Assembly: GCA_035574175.1 (NCBI GenBank)
Contig: DATLZB010000043.1
Location: forward strand, 1-5,451
Length of the DNA: 5,451 nt
Source of the DNA: DATLZB01 sp035574175
GTDB lineage: Bacteria > Pseudomonadota > Alphaproteobacteria > Rhizobiales > Hyphomicrobiaceae
Direction: 5' to 3'
The translations under genes were made by a program, and so were the position numbers. The notes below the pieces were generated by a model, which was not told where the DNA came from, made no database searches, and saw only the letters and a list, made by a program, of their open reading frames with translations. Positions 5,328-5,451 of this stretch are shown here, piece by piece; position 1 is the first letter of the stretch, and each line of letters opens with the position of its first letter.

Positions 5328-5451
5328 ATGGCCAACGTGGCATGGATCGGACTGGGCGTGATGGGTTACCCAATGGCGGGGCACATCCTCAACAAGGGTG
5401 GACACGCGCTCACCGTCTACAACCGTAATGCCGCCAAGGCCGCCGCCTGGG
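5328..5451 (+). CDS. Beta-hydroxyacid dehydrogenase family (3-hydroxyisobutyrate dehydrogenase-like), 5' part only
   Basis: Only the first 41 codons are in the window; the frame is open to the right edge. The N-terminus is a Rossmann NAD(P)-binding motif of the 3-hydroxyisobutyrate dehydrogenase / tartronate semialdehyde reductase / glyoxylate reductase family: MANVAWIGLGVMGYPMAGHI with the G-x-G-x-x-G pattern and the family's GxMGxPMA signature, then a second strand ending in VYNRN. Asn-Arg after that strand is often seen in NADP-preferring members, but this is a weak hint. The ATG at 5328 has GGAG (5317-5320) 7 nt upstream. The usual length is near 290 residues, so most of the protein, including the catalytic lysine, lies outside. 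The specific substrate cannot be assigned. It is divergent from the threonine dehydratase gene. Confidence 0.87.
   Translation, partial: MANVAWIGLGVMGYPMAGHILNKGGHALTVYNRNAAKAAAW

Noticed and set aside
3898..5361. A 487-codon open frame on the plus strand opposite the threonine dehydratase.
   Set aside because: It is the antisense shadow of a clear enzyme gene in GC-rich DNA. The translation is His/Arg/Gly-rich with no domain, and it even overlaps the start of the hydroxyacid dehydrogenase.

Overview
This 5.45 kb window is high-GC bacterial chromosome, most likely from an alphaproteobacterium of the order Hyphomicrobiales (Rhizobiales). That placement is an inference from the high GC content, the coaD-cyclophilin gene pair typical of that group, and the style of the proteins. 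I would not name a genus. No tRNA, rRNA, CRISPR array, transposase, integrase or phage gene is visible.

Layout. Positions 1-1062 (minus strand) hold coaD (phosphopantetheine adenylyltransferase, coenzyme A synthesis), followed 86 bp downstream by an exported cyclophilin-type peptidyl-prolyl isomerase that runs off the left edge. The pair is probably one transcription unit. After a 221 bp gap comes a LysE/RhtB-type amino-acid exporter (1284-1904, minus). It is divergent from an aldo/keto reductase of the YeaE kind (2012-2845, plus), and the two share a 107 bp control region. A 368 bp non-coding stretch (2846-3213) contains the most unusual structure here: a nested, imperfect palindrome of about 200 bp built from three pairs of matching arms around a perfect 11-bp hairpin. 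A 2-oxoglutarate/Fe(II) oxygenase of unknown substrate (3214-3876, plus) follows. It converges, 15 bp apart, on a threonine dehydratase with a C-terminal ACT domain (3892-5145, minus). The dehydratase is divergent from the start of a beta-hydroxyacid dehydrogenase gene (5328 to the right edge, plus).

How the genes fit together. Apart from coaD-ppi they look like separate small metabolic units rather than a pathway: housekeeping (coaD, cyclophilin), amino-acid export and catabolism (LysE-type exporter, threonine dehydratase), carbonyl or hydroxyacid redox chemistry (aldo/keto reductase, beta-hydroxyacid dehydrogenase) and one orphan oxygenase. I found no multigene defence, secondary-metabolite or mobile system. 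The best candidate for something undescribed is the palindromic element at 2931-3130.
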